From NCBI RefSeq assembly GCF_009831655.1, contig NZ_WRPA01000001.1:62001-126000 (forward strand): a stretch of 64,000 bases of DNA. The letters run 5' to 3'. The position numbers and the translations under genes are program-made. This document shows, piece by piece, positions 55,786 through 64,000 of this stretch. The notes beneath the pieces are model-generated. The model was not told where the DNA came from. It worked only from the letters and a program-made list of their open reading frames with translations, and did no database searches. The DNA comes from Shewanella insulae (GTDB taxonomy: Bacteria; Pseudomonadota; Gammaproteobacteria; Enterobacterales; Shewanellaceae). Numbering within the stretch: the stretch's first letter is position 1; each line of letters begins with the position of its first letter.

Positions 55786-58410
55786 CTAGTTAAGACTTTG
55801 TTGATTTGGCGCCCATTTTAACCAATCGGGATTTAGGCTGGATTGCAGACTAAAGACATGATGCTGCCCAATACGGTTGTTTTCCGTGGTGGGAGATTGG
55901 GTCGCAACGCCAATACCGCCGGCGATGATGGTCTCAAGGGAGCCGGTTTCTATCTGCGCGCCAGAGAAGAGTCCGACATCCACCTTTATGCCGGAGAGAT
56001 CCCAGAACTGACTGCTCCGATTGACCAGGTGGCTATAGCCCTTGGCAATCTGCGCTGTCATCTCGACCTGAGTGCCGCTGGCGGAGAGCTGTACCTGTTT
56101 CACTTCGCCAATCTTGATGCCGCGGAAGATGATAGGGGTGCCTATCTTTACCGAACCCAAGTTGTCATCTATCAGGGTGAAGGTGAGCGCGTCTTGCGCC
56201 AGCAGTGCAGGCGACTCGACGCTGCCCATAAAATCATGGACGCTATTGTTACTCGTACCTGGGAGCACGGATACATAGGGCCCGGTTATCAGGGTTTCGA
56301 CGGCCGTGATACCCGACAGAGAGATGTCGGCATCGACGATAAAATATTGGGCATCGTCGGCCAGGAAAGGCGTGGCATAGTCGCCATATAGATAGGCATC
56401 GACACTGACGCTGTGTAGGTCCTGCGACAATCTAACCTTTTCGACTTCGCCTATCTGGTGACCCTGATAGCGGATCGGCGCATGGCTGCTCAGGCGAGTG
56501 CTGGCATCGAATACAATACTAATGGGCGTCGCCTTGGCACGGGCTAAAGTCTCTGAGCCGTAGAGATGGCTTTGATTGCCTATGTCATCTTGCTCCAGCA
56601 GTCCTAGAGATACGCTGCCCTTTAAGGCGCCTTCTAAGGGCGCCACGTCTACCTTGACGCCATTAAGGCTGGCGTCGACGCTTAGGGCGCCGTTGCGCCA
56701 GAAGATGGTATTTGGCTTAACCAGAGAGGCAAACGGCTTGTCGATACCAAGCTCGATAGCAAAATCCTGGCTGCTTGCGCGCCAGTCGACTCCTTGCACC
56801 TGACCAACCTGCATCTTCTTGTAGTAGATAGGGGAGTGGGCGGCGAGTCCGGCACCGTCAGGGCTAGTCAGCACTATCTTGAGTCGATTCTGCTTGGCGA
56901 GGTAGCCCTCGGCCTGCTTAATGTTGGCAAAAAGCGGCAGCGATCGGCTTGGATTTGCGGCCTTCTTGCTGCGTCCTTGTATCAGGCTAATGGCGCCTTT
57001 GGTGAGTGTGGTCAGATCCCGGGTGTTTACACTCACGCCGTCCAGCGAGGCATCTATGGCCAGGGCTGATTCGGCAACGAAGTAGCTCCCCCTATGGATG
57101 AGCTTGGCAAACTCGGGCCAGATCTGGATGCGGTAGGCGAGGCCGGAAAAGTCTGGTTTAAACTCGACGCTTTCGACTTGGCCTATGGGTAGCTGTTTAA
57201 AGCGCACCTCGGCGCCGGCGCTGATCCCAGGGTTTTCCTCGGCGCTCAGGCTGAGGATGAGGGGCGCCTGTGAGTGCTTTGGCGCCTCGGTCAGCAGCGG
57301 ATAGCTGGTCTGATGCTCGCCGCTTCCTGGCAGGAAGGCTACCACATTGCCGGTTACCAGACGGCTGGCGTGCTTAATGCCGCTGAGAGAAAGATCCGCG
57401 CCTTCGAGCCAGAATTGGCTATCAGTGCCCAACAGCTCGGCGTATTGAGTCGCTATGTTTGCATCGAAGCGCACACCCGACTCGGTCAGGTGAGTCTGGG
57501 TGATCTGGCCAATACTGATGCCACGATAGACGATGTCGGCCCCCGTGCTCAGGCTATCGGCATCGTTGGCAGTGAGGCTAAAGCTGATGCCGCCAAGGGC
57601 ATGCTCTTCGTCTTCGAAGATAGCGAAGGTTTGATTCGTCTCTGCCTGCTGGCTCGTCCCCTCTGATGAAAAGCTGACGCCGCCGGCGAGGATGGCCGAC
57701 AGGCTCTCAGTCTTGACCTTGATGCCTGAGAGTGAGGCGTCCAGAGCTAATCCAGATACGTTCCAGAAGCGCGAATTTTGCTTTACCAGGTGGGCGTACT
57801 TCTTCTCTATGTAGGCATTGAAGAGGATGCTGTCGTCGTTCACCAGGCGGTAACTGACTATTTTGCCGACCGGGATCTGACGGTAAAACACCTGGGAGCC
57901 CACATCTAAGGAGCCGAGGGATGCGCTGGTCAGTTCTATCATCAAACCGTCTGAGCCGGGCGCCACGGGCGGTGCCTGATCCTCGGCGGTAAATTCGTTT
58001 CGATAATCTCCCTCGCCAGGCTGGATGGCGATATAGTTGCCCGAGAAGAGGGCGTCAAGCCCCTCGACGCCGGTGATCGAGGCCTTGGGGGTGACCAGCC
58101 AAAACTTGGTTTCATCCTTTAAGAAAGGGGTTGAACGATAATCCATCAGCAGATCTACGTAAACGCCCTGGAGCTGATCGTCGATACTAATATCCACCAC
58201 CTTACCCACGGTGAGGCCCTGATACCTGACCAGTGTCTTACCCACGTCTATCCCCGTGGCGCTCGGGAAATGGATACGCACCTCGACGCCTGATTCGCGA
58301 ATACTCTTGATGCCTAGCCAGGCTCCAAGCGCCAAGGCGATCAGGGGAAGTAGCCAGATAGGAGAGAAGAGTTTTTTCTTAACGACTTTTGGTGTTTCAA
58401 TTTGTGTCAT
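55786..58410 (-). CDS. letB: Seven-MCE-domain lipid transport protein LetB
   Basis: LetB (YebT/PqiB type) forms a tall stack of MCE rings spanning the periplasm for lipid movement between membranes. The 874-residue protein has one N-terminal helix (about 16-33). Seven MCE repeats follow, recognised by seven copies of a pattern like G-x-x-V-x-Y-x-G-x-x-V-G-x-V. This number and length match E. coli YebT. It overlaps the second LetA gene by 14 bp and forms an operon with both LetA halves. Confidence 0.94.
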   Translation of the reverse strand: MTQIETPKVVKKKLFSPIWLLPLIALALGAWLGIKSIRESGVEVRIHFPSATGIDVGKTLVRYQGLTVGKVVDISIDDQLQGVYVDLLMDYRSTPFLKDETKFWLVTPKASITGVEGLDALFSGNYIAIQPGEGDYRNEFTAEDQAPPVAPGSDGLMIELTSASLGSLDVGSQVFYRQIPVGKIVSYRLVNDDSILFNAYIEKKYAHLVKQNSRFWNVSGLALDASLSGIKVKTESLSAILAGGVSFSSEGTSQQAETNQTFAIFEDEEHALGGISFSLTANDADSLSTGADIVYRGISIGQITQTHLTESGVRFDANIATQYAELLGTDSQFWLEGADLSLSGIKHASRLVTGNVVAFLPGSGEHQTSYPLLTEAPKHSQAPLILSLSAEENPGISAGAEVRFKQLPIGQVESVEFKPDFSGLAYRIQIWPEFAKLIHRGSYFVAESALAIDASLDGVSVNTRDLTTLTKGAISLIQGRSKKAANPSRSLPLFANIKQAEGYLAKQNRLKIVLTSPDGAGLAAHSPIYYKKMQVGQVQGVDWRASSQDFAIELGIDKPFASLVKPNTIFWRNGALSVDASLNGVKVDVAPLEGALKGSVSLGLLEQDDIGNQSHLYGSETLARAKATPISIVFDASTRLSSHAPIRYQGHQIGEVEKVRLSQDLHSVSVDAYLYGDYATPFLADDAQYFIVDADISLSGITAVETLITGPYVSVLPGTSNNSVHDFMGSVESPALLAQDALTFTLIDDNLGSVKIGTPIIFRGIKIGEVKQVQLSASGTQVEMTAQIAKGYSHLVNRSSQFWDLSGIKVDVGLFSGAQIETGSLETIIAGGIGVATQSPTTENNRIGQHHVFSLQSSLNPDWLKWAPNQQSLN

Positions 58411-59029
58411 CTTTCGATTCCAATCGGTCCCAGAGTAAACGCGTGTCTAATACTTTTGCGGCCAGTTGTGTCAGCAGGATAACCAGGGCGAAGGCGGTGG
58501 CCGCCGGCGCCGGCTTGGCATCCCAAATCTGCCCCATGTTAATGAGCGCCGCAGTTATGGAGATCACAAACAGATCCAGCATTGACCAGCGGCCTATCCA
58601 TTCGATGATATGAAAGCCTGCCATGAGAGTCTTTTTCGAGATCGGCAGGCGATAGCTGATCGCGGTCAGATAGAGCGCCAATCCAAAAATCTTCAACATG
58701 GGTACTAAGATACTGGCGGTAAAAAGAATAATGGCAATAGGTAATAGGTCTAGGTGCACCAGATGGTTGATGCCGCTGAAAATGGTGTCCTGGCGTACCT
58801 GCCCCTGACTGGTCATGATGGTGATAGGGTAGAGATTGGCCGGAAACAGCAGAATGGCGGCAGTGATCAGCAGCGCCCAGCTCTTCTGCACGCTGGTGCG
58901 ATCCCGGCTCTGCACCGCTTGGCCGCAGCGAGGACAATTACCCTGCTCGAGGTGACACAGATACTTGCAGGTGGGGCAGTTGGTCAGTCCCAATGTTTCG
59001 CCCTGGGGAGGCCTGCTGAGTTTACTCAT
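58397..59029 (-). CDS. letA: PqiA/LetA domain protein, second half
   Basis: This 210-residue membrane protein carries one PqiA domain. An N-terminal zinc ribbon (CPTC, then CPRCG) precedes four hydrophobic helices. In E. coli LetA (YebS) two such domains are fused in one chain of about 430 residues. Here they are two genes, and this one matches the C-terminal domain. It overlaps the upstream half by eight bp and letB by 14 bp. Both halves have their own intact zinc ribbon, so the split looks functional rather than a sequencing frameshift. Confidence 0.9.
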   Translation of the reverse strand: MSKLSRPPQGETLGLTNCPTCKYLCHLEQGNCPRCGQAVQSRDRTSVQKSWALLITAAILLFPANLYPITIMTSQGQVRQDTIFSGINHLVHLDLLPIAIILFTASILVPMLKIFGLALYLTAISYRLPISKKTLMAGFHIIEWIGRWSMLDLFVISITAALINMGQIWDAKPAPAATAFALVILLTQLAAKVLDTRLLWDRLESKDDTN

Positions 59030-59684
59030 CCAGCACGCTCCACATATGTTCTATGTCATATTCCCGCTGCATGAAGATCACCATGATAAACAACATGGTG
59101 AAACAGAAGGTGCCGATACCAAAATAGAGATCGGTGTAATCGGAGAGCTGAAATACCGAGACGAAGATGCTGATCATGTAGATCTCTAGCATGGAGAGCT
59201 GCGCCAATAAACTGTGCTGTTTCAGTAGTTTCTTATAGATGTTGCGAAAGAAGGGTACCCTGAGCCGATATTTGACGATCAGCACTTGGGTCAGAATTGA
59301 CACAATCAGCAGGCCGGGGGCGATCACCGCCGCCACCAAGACTGCGATACCTACAACCCAATAGCCCTGGGAGGCGACGGCCATAGCACCACCGGCTATG
59401 GTGGTGGTGCGAATACTGCCTAGAAAGTGCATCTCCAGCACGGGGAAAAAGTTGGCGGGAAAATAGAGCACCAGGGCCGTGATACACAAAGCCAACATGC
59501 CGTTGACGGAACAGTAGGGAGTATCATAGAGATTGGTGTGGCAACGAGGACAGAGGGCCCGCACGCCAGTAGGCAAAGCGCGTTTTCTCACGACCAGATC
59601 GCAAGCACGGCAGAGAACGATACTCTTATCTAACACCTCTGTTTTCATATCTGTTCTGGGGCGCTTCCTGTCATCTAAGGTCAT
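59022..59684 (-). CDS. letA: PqiA/LetA domain protein, first half
   Basis: This 220-residue membrane protein has one PqiA domain corresponding to the N-terminal half of LetA. The zinc ribbon is C-R-A-C (about 25-28) and C-P-R-C-H. Four hydrophobic helices follow, with Y-F-P-A-N-F-F-P-V-L, the PqiA signature also seen in the partner as LFPANLYPI. It starts the letA-letA-letB operon. ATG 59684 and a start 12 codons later are both possible, neither with a strong ribosome site. Confidence 0.9.
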   Translation of the reverse strand: MTLDDRKRPRTDMKTEVLDKSIVLCRACDLVVRKRALPTGVRALCPRCHTNLYDTPYCSVNGMLALCITALVLYFPANFFPVLEMHFLGSIRTTTIAGGAMAVASQGYWVVGIAVLVAAVIAPGLLIVSILTQVLIVKYRLRVPFFRNIYKKLLKQHSLLAQLSMLEIYMISIFVSVFQLSDYTDLYFGIGTFCFTMLFIMVIFMQREYDIEHMWSVLDE

Positions 59685-59863
59685 AGCAAGAGTGCAAATT
59701 TCTTGATATAGACCAGTAATCTATTGCCTATAAGATATTACTATAGTCAATCTATTGAAATACCTAGTAAGGTGGCTCTTAAATCCAGAGCCAATAGTGC
59801 AGCAGATTCTATCAGATAAAGTTTGATACTTGCATAAGAAGTTGTATTTATGAGATTCTACAA

Positions 59864-59879
59864 CTGTATATAAAAACAG
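59864..59879 (+). promoter_or_regulatory. LexA (SOS) box of yebG
   Basis: CTGTATATAAAAACAG is an exact match to CTGT-N8-ACAG with the preferred A/T core. It lies 14 bp before the yebG start codon. Confidence 0.9.
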
Positions 59880-59892
59880 TGTGAGGGCGAAT

Positions 59893-60189
59893 ATGGCAGT
59901 TATAACGAAATTTGTCGTAGTCAGAGAAGGGGTGGAGAAGATGACATTCACATCTAAGAAGGAGGCGGATGCCTACGATAAGATGCTCGATATCGCGGAT
60001 AATCTTCTTCCTTTTATCGAACAAGTTGATTTAGGCTTAGATGAAAATGCATTAGAACAGCTCTGTTTCTACATGGCAGAGAATAAAGATCAGCTCATGG
60101 GACTCTTAAAAGGCGGCGCTGCTACAAAGGCCGCACCGGCTAAGAAACCCGCCAAGAAAGCTGAATCGAAAGCTGAAACGAAAACATAA
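59893..60189 (+). CDS. yebG: SOS-induced protein YebG
   Basis: YebG is a small DNA-damage-inducible protein of unknown mechanism. The 98-residue sequence has the conserved start MAVITKFVVVREG and an F-x-S-K-K-E-A-D-A-Y-D-K-M-L-D motif. A lysine/alanine-rich tail (about 76-98) may bind nucleic acid. An exact LexA box overlaps its promoter. ATG 59893 is supported by GAGG at six bases. Confidence 0.95.
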   Translation: MAVITKFVVVREGVEKMTFTSKKEADAYDKMLDIADNLLPFIEQVDLGLDENALEQLCFYMAENKDQLMGLLKGGAATKAAPAKKPAKKAESKAETKT

Positions 60190-60206
60190 AATGTTAGGAA
60201 ATTTGT

Positions 60207-60665
60207 ATGAGTGCACCTTGTTATACGACGCTTACCCGTCAAGTTGAAGCGCTTTTTAGCGGCGAAGATAATCTCGTTGCGGCGATGGCGAACTTTTCAG
60301 CGCTGCTCAATGAGCATCTGGAGGATATAAACTGGGTCGGTTTCTATCTGCTGCAAGGTGAACAGCTTATTCTGGGACCCTTCCAGGGCAAAGTGGCCTG
60401 TACCCGTATCCCAATGGGTAAAGGGGTTTGCGGCACCGCGGCCCAGAGTAACACCACTCAGCGCATCGCCGATGTCCATGCCTTCGACGGCCACATCGCC
60501 TGTGATGCCGCCAGCAACTCGGAAATTGTTATCCCGCTGCGCCGCCAGGGGCAGGTGATCGGCGTGCTCGATATCGACAGTCCTTCCTTCTCGCGTTTCG
60601 ATGAGGCGGATCAATTGGGGCTAGAGTCCTGCGTAAAAAGTCTGGAAAAGGCTTTATTTGCTTAA
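60207..60665 (+). CDS. msrC: Free methionine-(R)-sulfoxide reductase
   Basis: This 152-residue GAF-domain enzyme reduces free Met-(R)-sulfoxide. The three cysteines C65, C75 and C99 keep exactly the 10 and 24 residue spacing of the E. coli enzyme (84, 94, 118). It lies 17 bp after yebG, so it may share the SOS-controlled transcript. Confidence 0.94.
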   Translation: MSAPCYTTLTRQVEALFSGEDNLVAAMANFSALLNEHLEDINWVGFYLLQGEQLILGPFQGKVACTRIPMGKGVCGTAAQSNTTQRIADVHAFDGHIACDAASNSEIVIPLRRQGQVIGVLDIDSPSFSRFDEADQLGLESCVKSLEKALFA

Positions 60666-60934
60666 ACTACAACCAATTTCGCACAATTGATGGTCGCTTT
60701 CGTCTGACGCGCCCTTATAATAGGCCGCTTGATGAATTCAAAAACATGCCGTGACATTTTTCATTAGTTGAAATGAATACATGGCGTTTATTGACTGTAA
60801 TTGATAAGGTATGTTGGATTGTGTGGTCGCCGCCTAGTGGCAAATTAGCGACCGGATGTCTAACCAATATGAACGACACGCCAGTGCCGAAGTAAACCCG
60901 GCGAGGTGGTAGTCCCTTTTAAACTGTGGAAGTA
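60666..60934. promoter_or_regulatory. proQ upstream region
   Basis: No gene is seen in this 269-bp gap. It should hold the proQ promoter. A TTGACTG near 60789 with TATGTT about 17 bases later (near 60811) is a possible promoter. Confidence 0.35.
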
Positions 60935-61579
60935 ATGATGGAATCAACAGAAAAGTTGACCGACACCAACGCAATTCTTGCGTATTTATATGAAACATTT
61001 CCTTTATGCTTTATCGCTGAAGGTGAAACTAAGCCTCTAAAAATAGGATTGTTTCAGGACTTGGCTGAAAGGTTAGCTGATGATTCTAAAGTCAGTAAAA
61101 CGCAATTGAGAATCGCCTTACGCCGTTACACCAGTAGCTGGCGTTACCTGAAAGGGGTTAAGGCTGGGGCACAGCGTGTCGATCTCGACGGCAACGAGTG
61201 TGGCGAGCTGGAGCAGGAGCACATTGAGCACGCACAGGCTACACTGAAAGAGAGCCAAGAGAAGGCTAAGGCAAAACGTGCCGCTAAAGCGGCGGCGGAG
61301 AAGGGCGAGAAGTCTGGTGCTAAGCCTGAGAAGAAAGCCTTCAAGAAGCCACAACCTAAGCGCAACAAGCCGGCCCCTAAAGCCGCTAAGCCACAGGTTG
61401 AAGTTAAGGATTTAAGCCCGGCAACGCTGACCGAATTGAAACCAAATCAACGCGTGAGTGTCAAATTAGGTAAATCGCCTGTTGCAGGTGTGGTCCTGGA
61501 CATCAAGAAAGAAGATGTTCAAGTGCAGTTAGATTCAGGGTTGACGGTAAAAGTCCCGGTAGAGCATATCCTGTTATAA
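60935..61579 (+). CDS. proQ: RNA chaperone ProQ
   Basis: ProQ is a global RNA-binding protein for sRNAs and mRNA 3' ends. The FinO-like domain (about 8-120) is followed by a long Lys/Ala-rich linker (about 110-165) and a C-terminal Tudor-like domain (about 165-214). The length is close to the E. coli protein. Adjacent ATGs at 60935 and 60938 are both possible. It is followed by prc at 31 bp, the order conserved in many gammaproteobacteria. Confidence 0.95.
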   Translation: MMESTEKLTDTNAILAYLYETFPLCFIAEGETKPLKIGLFQDLAERLADDSKVSKTQLRIALRRYTSSWRYLKGVKAGAQRVDLDGNECGELEQEHIEHAQATLKESQEKAKAKRAAKAAAEKGEKSGAKPEKKAFKKPQPKRNKPAPKAAKPQVEVKDLSPATLTELKPNQRVSVKLGKSPVAGVVLDIKKEDVQVQLDSGLTVKVPVEHILL

Positions 61580-61610
61580 CTGTTCATCGTTTAAAAGGAG
61601 TAACTTGTTG

Positions 61611-63656
61611 ATGCGAAAACTCACTCTGGCAGCATCCATTGCCAGCATCTTTGTAGGATTCTCGGCATGGGCACTGACGCCCAGTATTCCATCTAGCGAG
61701 TTGCCCTCTCTGAAACAAGAGCCGCAACATAAAGTAGCGAGCAAGCGGGTGACGGGTCTGTTCACTCGCGCCCATTACCATAGATTCGACCTCGATGATG
61801 CATTCTCCGAGCAGGTGTTCGAGCGTTATCTTAAGCAGCTCGATTATCGCCGCAATGTCTTGCTTCAGAGTGATATCGACAGTTTCAAGCCTTATGCGAC
61901 CCAGTTCGACGATATGTTGAAGAGCGGCGATCTCACCGCGGCCTATAAGATATTTGATCTGGTGCAGCAGCGTCGTTATGACCGTTTTGCCTACGCCTTA
62001 TCCTTGCTCGATAAGGAGATGGATTTCAATGCTCCCGGCGACAGCTACCAATATGACAGAGAAGAGGCTGCCTGGCCCAAAGATGAGGCCGAGCTCAATG
62101 AGCTGTGGCGTCAACGGGTTAAGTATGATGCCCTAAACCTTAAGCTGACCGGTAAGAACTGGGATGAGATTGTTAAGGTGCTTGATAAGCGCTACAACAA
62201 CGCCATCAAGCGTTTGAGCCAGACCAAGAGCGAAGATGTCTTCCAGGGTGTGATGAACGCCTTCTCTCGCAGCGTCGAGCCGCATACTAGCTACCTGTCA
62301 CCGCGTAACGCCGAACGTTTCCAGATGGAGATGAACCTGAGCCTAGAGGGCATAGGTGCGGTGTTGCAGATGGATGATGACTACACAGTGATCAAGAGCC
62401 TGGTGGCTGGCGGCCCGGCGGCCAACAGTGAGAAACTTGCGCCTGAAGATCGCATCGTGGGTGTTGGCCAGGAAGGTGAAGAGATAGTCGATGTGATCGG
62501 CTGGCGACTGGATGACGTGGTCGAGTTGATCAAGGGGCCTAAGGGCAGCAAGGTGATTTTGCAGATCCTGCCTAAGAAGGGCGGTTCTTCTGCTAAGCCA
62601 ATCGATGTGACCATAGTACGCGACAAGATCCGTTTAGAGGATCGCGCCGCGACTTCTGAGGTGATCGAGCCTGAAAGCGGCAATTACGCCGGCCGCAAGG
62701 TTGGGGTGATTAAGATCCCAGGTTTCTATATGAACCTGTCTCAGGATGTCACCAAAGAGTTGGTTAAGCTCAAGGAGGCCAAGGTCGAAGGTGTGGTCAT
62801 CGACCTGAGAGGTAACGGTGGCGGCGCGTTAACCGAAGCGACGCTGTTAACAGGTCTATTTATCGAGCAAGGCCCTGTGGTGCAGATCCGTGATGCTAAC
62901 GGCAAGGTGTCGCAAAACCGCGATAACGATGGCCGAGTTACCTACGCTGGCCCCCTCACCGTGATGGTGGATCGTTACAGCGCCTCGGCATCCGAGATCT
63001 TCGCCGCCGCATTGCAAGACTATGACCGCGCACTTATCGTGGGTGAGTCGACCTTTGGTAAGGGCACTGTGCAGCAGCATAAGAGCCTGGGTCGTATCTA
63101 TGATATGTATGACAAACCTATCGGTCATGTGCAGTACACCATCGCCAAGTTCTACCGCATCAACGGCGGCAGCACTCAGCTTAAGGGCGTGACGCCGGAC
63201 ATCCCATTCCCGAGTGCACTCGAGCCGGGTGAATACGGTGAAGCTGAGGAAGCCAACGCGCTGCCTTGGGATAAGGTGCCTGTAGCTCAATACGGTACGC
63301 TTGGGGATATTACCCCTGAGCTTGTAACCAATCTTGACTCGCGTCATCAGCAGCGTATCAAGAAAGACGTTGAATTTGGCTATATCGATCAGGATATTGC
63401 CGAGTTTAAGAAGAGTCACAAAGAAACCAGCGTCTCTTTGGTTGAGAAAGAGCGAGTGGCCGAGCGTGAAGCCAACGATGATAAGCAGCTTGCGCGTCTC
63501 AACGAGCGCCGTGCTGTGGAAGGGCTCGAAGCACTTAAGTCTCTGGATGATGCCGAAGAAGATATGAAAACGCCGGACGCATTTCTCGATGAGACTGTCT
63601 ATATCACACTGGATTTAGTGGATATGGAGAGAGTGGCTAAGAATCAGGCGAAATAA
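61611..63656 (+). CDS. prc: Tail-specific protease Prc
   Basis: Prc is a periplasmic C-terminal processing protease that degrades tagged proteins and adjusts murein hydrolases. A signal peptide (1 to about 22) and helical N-terminal region precede a PDZ domain (about 230-320). The S41 Ser-Lys dyad lies in Y-S-A-S-A-S-E and S-T-F-G-K-G-T. A C-terminal helical domain follows. ATG 61611 was preferred; TTG 61608 lies at an equally good distance from AAGGAG. Confidence 0.95.
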   Translation: MRKLTLAASIASIFVGFSAWALTPSIPSSELPSLKQEPQHKVASKRVTGLFTRAHYHRFDLDDAFSEQVFERYLKQLDYRRNVLLQSDIDSFKPYATQFDDMLKSGDLTAAYKIFDLVQQRRYDRFAYALSLLDKEMDFNAPGDSYQYDREEAAWPKDEAELNELWRQRVKYDALNLKLTGKNWDEIVKVLDKRYNNAIKRLSQTKSEDVFQGVMNAFSRSVEPHTSYLSPRNAERFQMEMNLSLEGIGAVLQMDDDYTVIKSLVAGGPAANSEKLAPEDRIVGVGQEGEEIVDVIGWRLDDVVELIKGPKGSKVILQILPKKGGSSAKPIDVTIVRDKIRLEDRAATSEVIEPESGNYAGRKVGVIKIPGFYMNLSQDVTKELVKLKEAKVEGVVIDLRGNGGGALTEATLLTGLFIEQGPVVQIRDANGKVSQNRDNDGRVTYAGPLTVMVDRYSASASEIFAAALQDYDRALIVGESTFGKGTVQQHKSLGRIYDMYDKPIGHVQYTIAKFYRINGGSTQLKGVTPDIPFPSALEPGEYGEAEEANALPWDKVPVAQYGTLGDITPELVTNLDSRHQQRIKKDVEFGYIDQDIAEFKKSHKETSVSLVEKERVAEREANDDKQLARLNERRAVEGLEALKSLDDAEEDMKTPDAFLDETVYITLDLVDMERVAKNQAK

Positions 63657-63674
63657 TATTGAGCCAACTTTTTT

Positions 63675-63701
63675 AAAAACGCGCTATTGGCGCGTTTTTT
63701 T
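63675..63701 (+). terminator. Intrinsic terminator of prc
   Basis: A 10-bp stem (AAAAACGCGC/GCGCGTTTTT, loop TATTG) is followed by a T run. Confidence 0.88.
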
Positions 63702-63728
63702 ATAATCTTTTCAGATGAGGGAATCTAA

Positions 63729-64000
63729 ATGGCACAGGTTAAGGCCAAATATTTAAAAGACTATCGCGCACCGGATTTCACTATTACTCATGTGGATCTC
63801 TCCTTTGTGCTCGATGGTGCCGATACCCGGGTGACCGCGGTCAGCCAAGTTAAGCGTATAAACCAGGATGCTAAGACGCTGGTATTGGATGGCGAAGGGC
63901 TGAGTGTGAGTCAGCTACTGGTCAATGGTAAGAGCCATGATTATCGTGTCACCGAGGGACAGCTAAGCATAGACACCGATTTAGTTGAATTTGAACTCTC
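63729..64000 (+). CDS. pepN: Aminopeptidase N (partial, cut by window end)
   Basis: Only the first 90 residues are in the window. The start MAQVKAKYLKDYRAPDFTI and the beta-rich DLSFVLDGADTRVTAVSQVKR match the N-terminal domain of the M1-family aminopeptidase PepN. The zinc site lies beyond the window. The gene starts 72 bp after the prc stop, beyond a terminator. Confidence 0.85.
   Translation, partial: MAQVKAKYLKDYRAPDFTITHVDLSFVLDGADTRVTAVSQVKRINQDAKTLVLDGEGLSVSQLLVNGKSHDYRVTEGQLSIDTDLVEFEL

Overview
The window is a chromosomal segment of a marine gammaproteobacterium, most likely Shewanella. The evidence is a hyaABCD-hyp uptake [NiFe]-hydrogenase cluster, a napEDABC periplasmic nitrate reductase operon, the marine proteobacterial dedicated sortase (PDS) module, and a yebG-msrC-proQ-prc-pepN run. 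The genus call is an inference from gene content and protein style. No tRNA or rRNA gene and no complete insertion sequence was seen.

Positions 1-6260 form an accessory island. Two 88-bp direct repeats and a roughly 90-bp palindromic element come first. Two large genes follow that match the anti-phage RADAR system: an RdrA-like P-loop ATPase and an RdrB-like adenosine deaminase. Both look richer in A+T than the hydrogenase genes beside them. A 350-bp gap with no recognisable gene closes the island.

Positions 6268-18328 (minus strand) are one hydrogenase operon: hyaA, hyaB, hyaC, hyaD, a degenerate HypF-like paralogue, hypF, hypB, hypC, hypD, hypE, hypA and a small membrane protein. An FNR/EtrA-like site lies upstream of hyaA. 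Positions 18671-23177 (plus) hold a CBS-pair protein and the helicase HrpA. Positions 23368-27640 (plus) hold napEDABC behind an FNR-like site and a NarP-like 7-2-7 site.

Positions 27661-38475 are core metabolism and housekeeping: a LysR regulator, a small exported protein, ilvIH, a Bcr/CflA exporter, a class II glutamine amidotransferase, a choice-of-anchor-I lipoprotein with a candidate PHO box, a glutathione S-transferase and TrhO. The 38476-39263 gap contains a candidate small RNA with its own promoter and terminator. A MarR-controlled efflux pair, an NfeD/slipin pair, a YegD-type Hsp70, CreA and MetC follow up to 47513.

Positions 47614-54625 are the complete PDS module: histidine kinase, response regulator, OmpA-like protein, VIT/VWA sortase target and sortase. 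Three details stand out. The kinase has a CBM9-like sensor region. A textbook intrinsic terminator lies inside the 5' coding part of the target gene. The last 42 codons of the sortase are a 15-bp minisatellite. Positions 54664-64000 hold a diguanylate cyclase, a LetB-type seven-MCE protein with LetA split into two genes, an SOS-controlled yebG with an exact LexA box, msrC, proQ, prc and the start of pepN.
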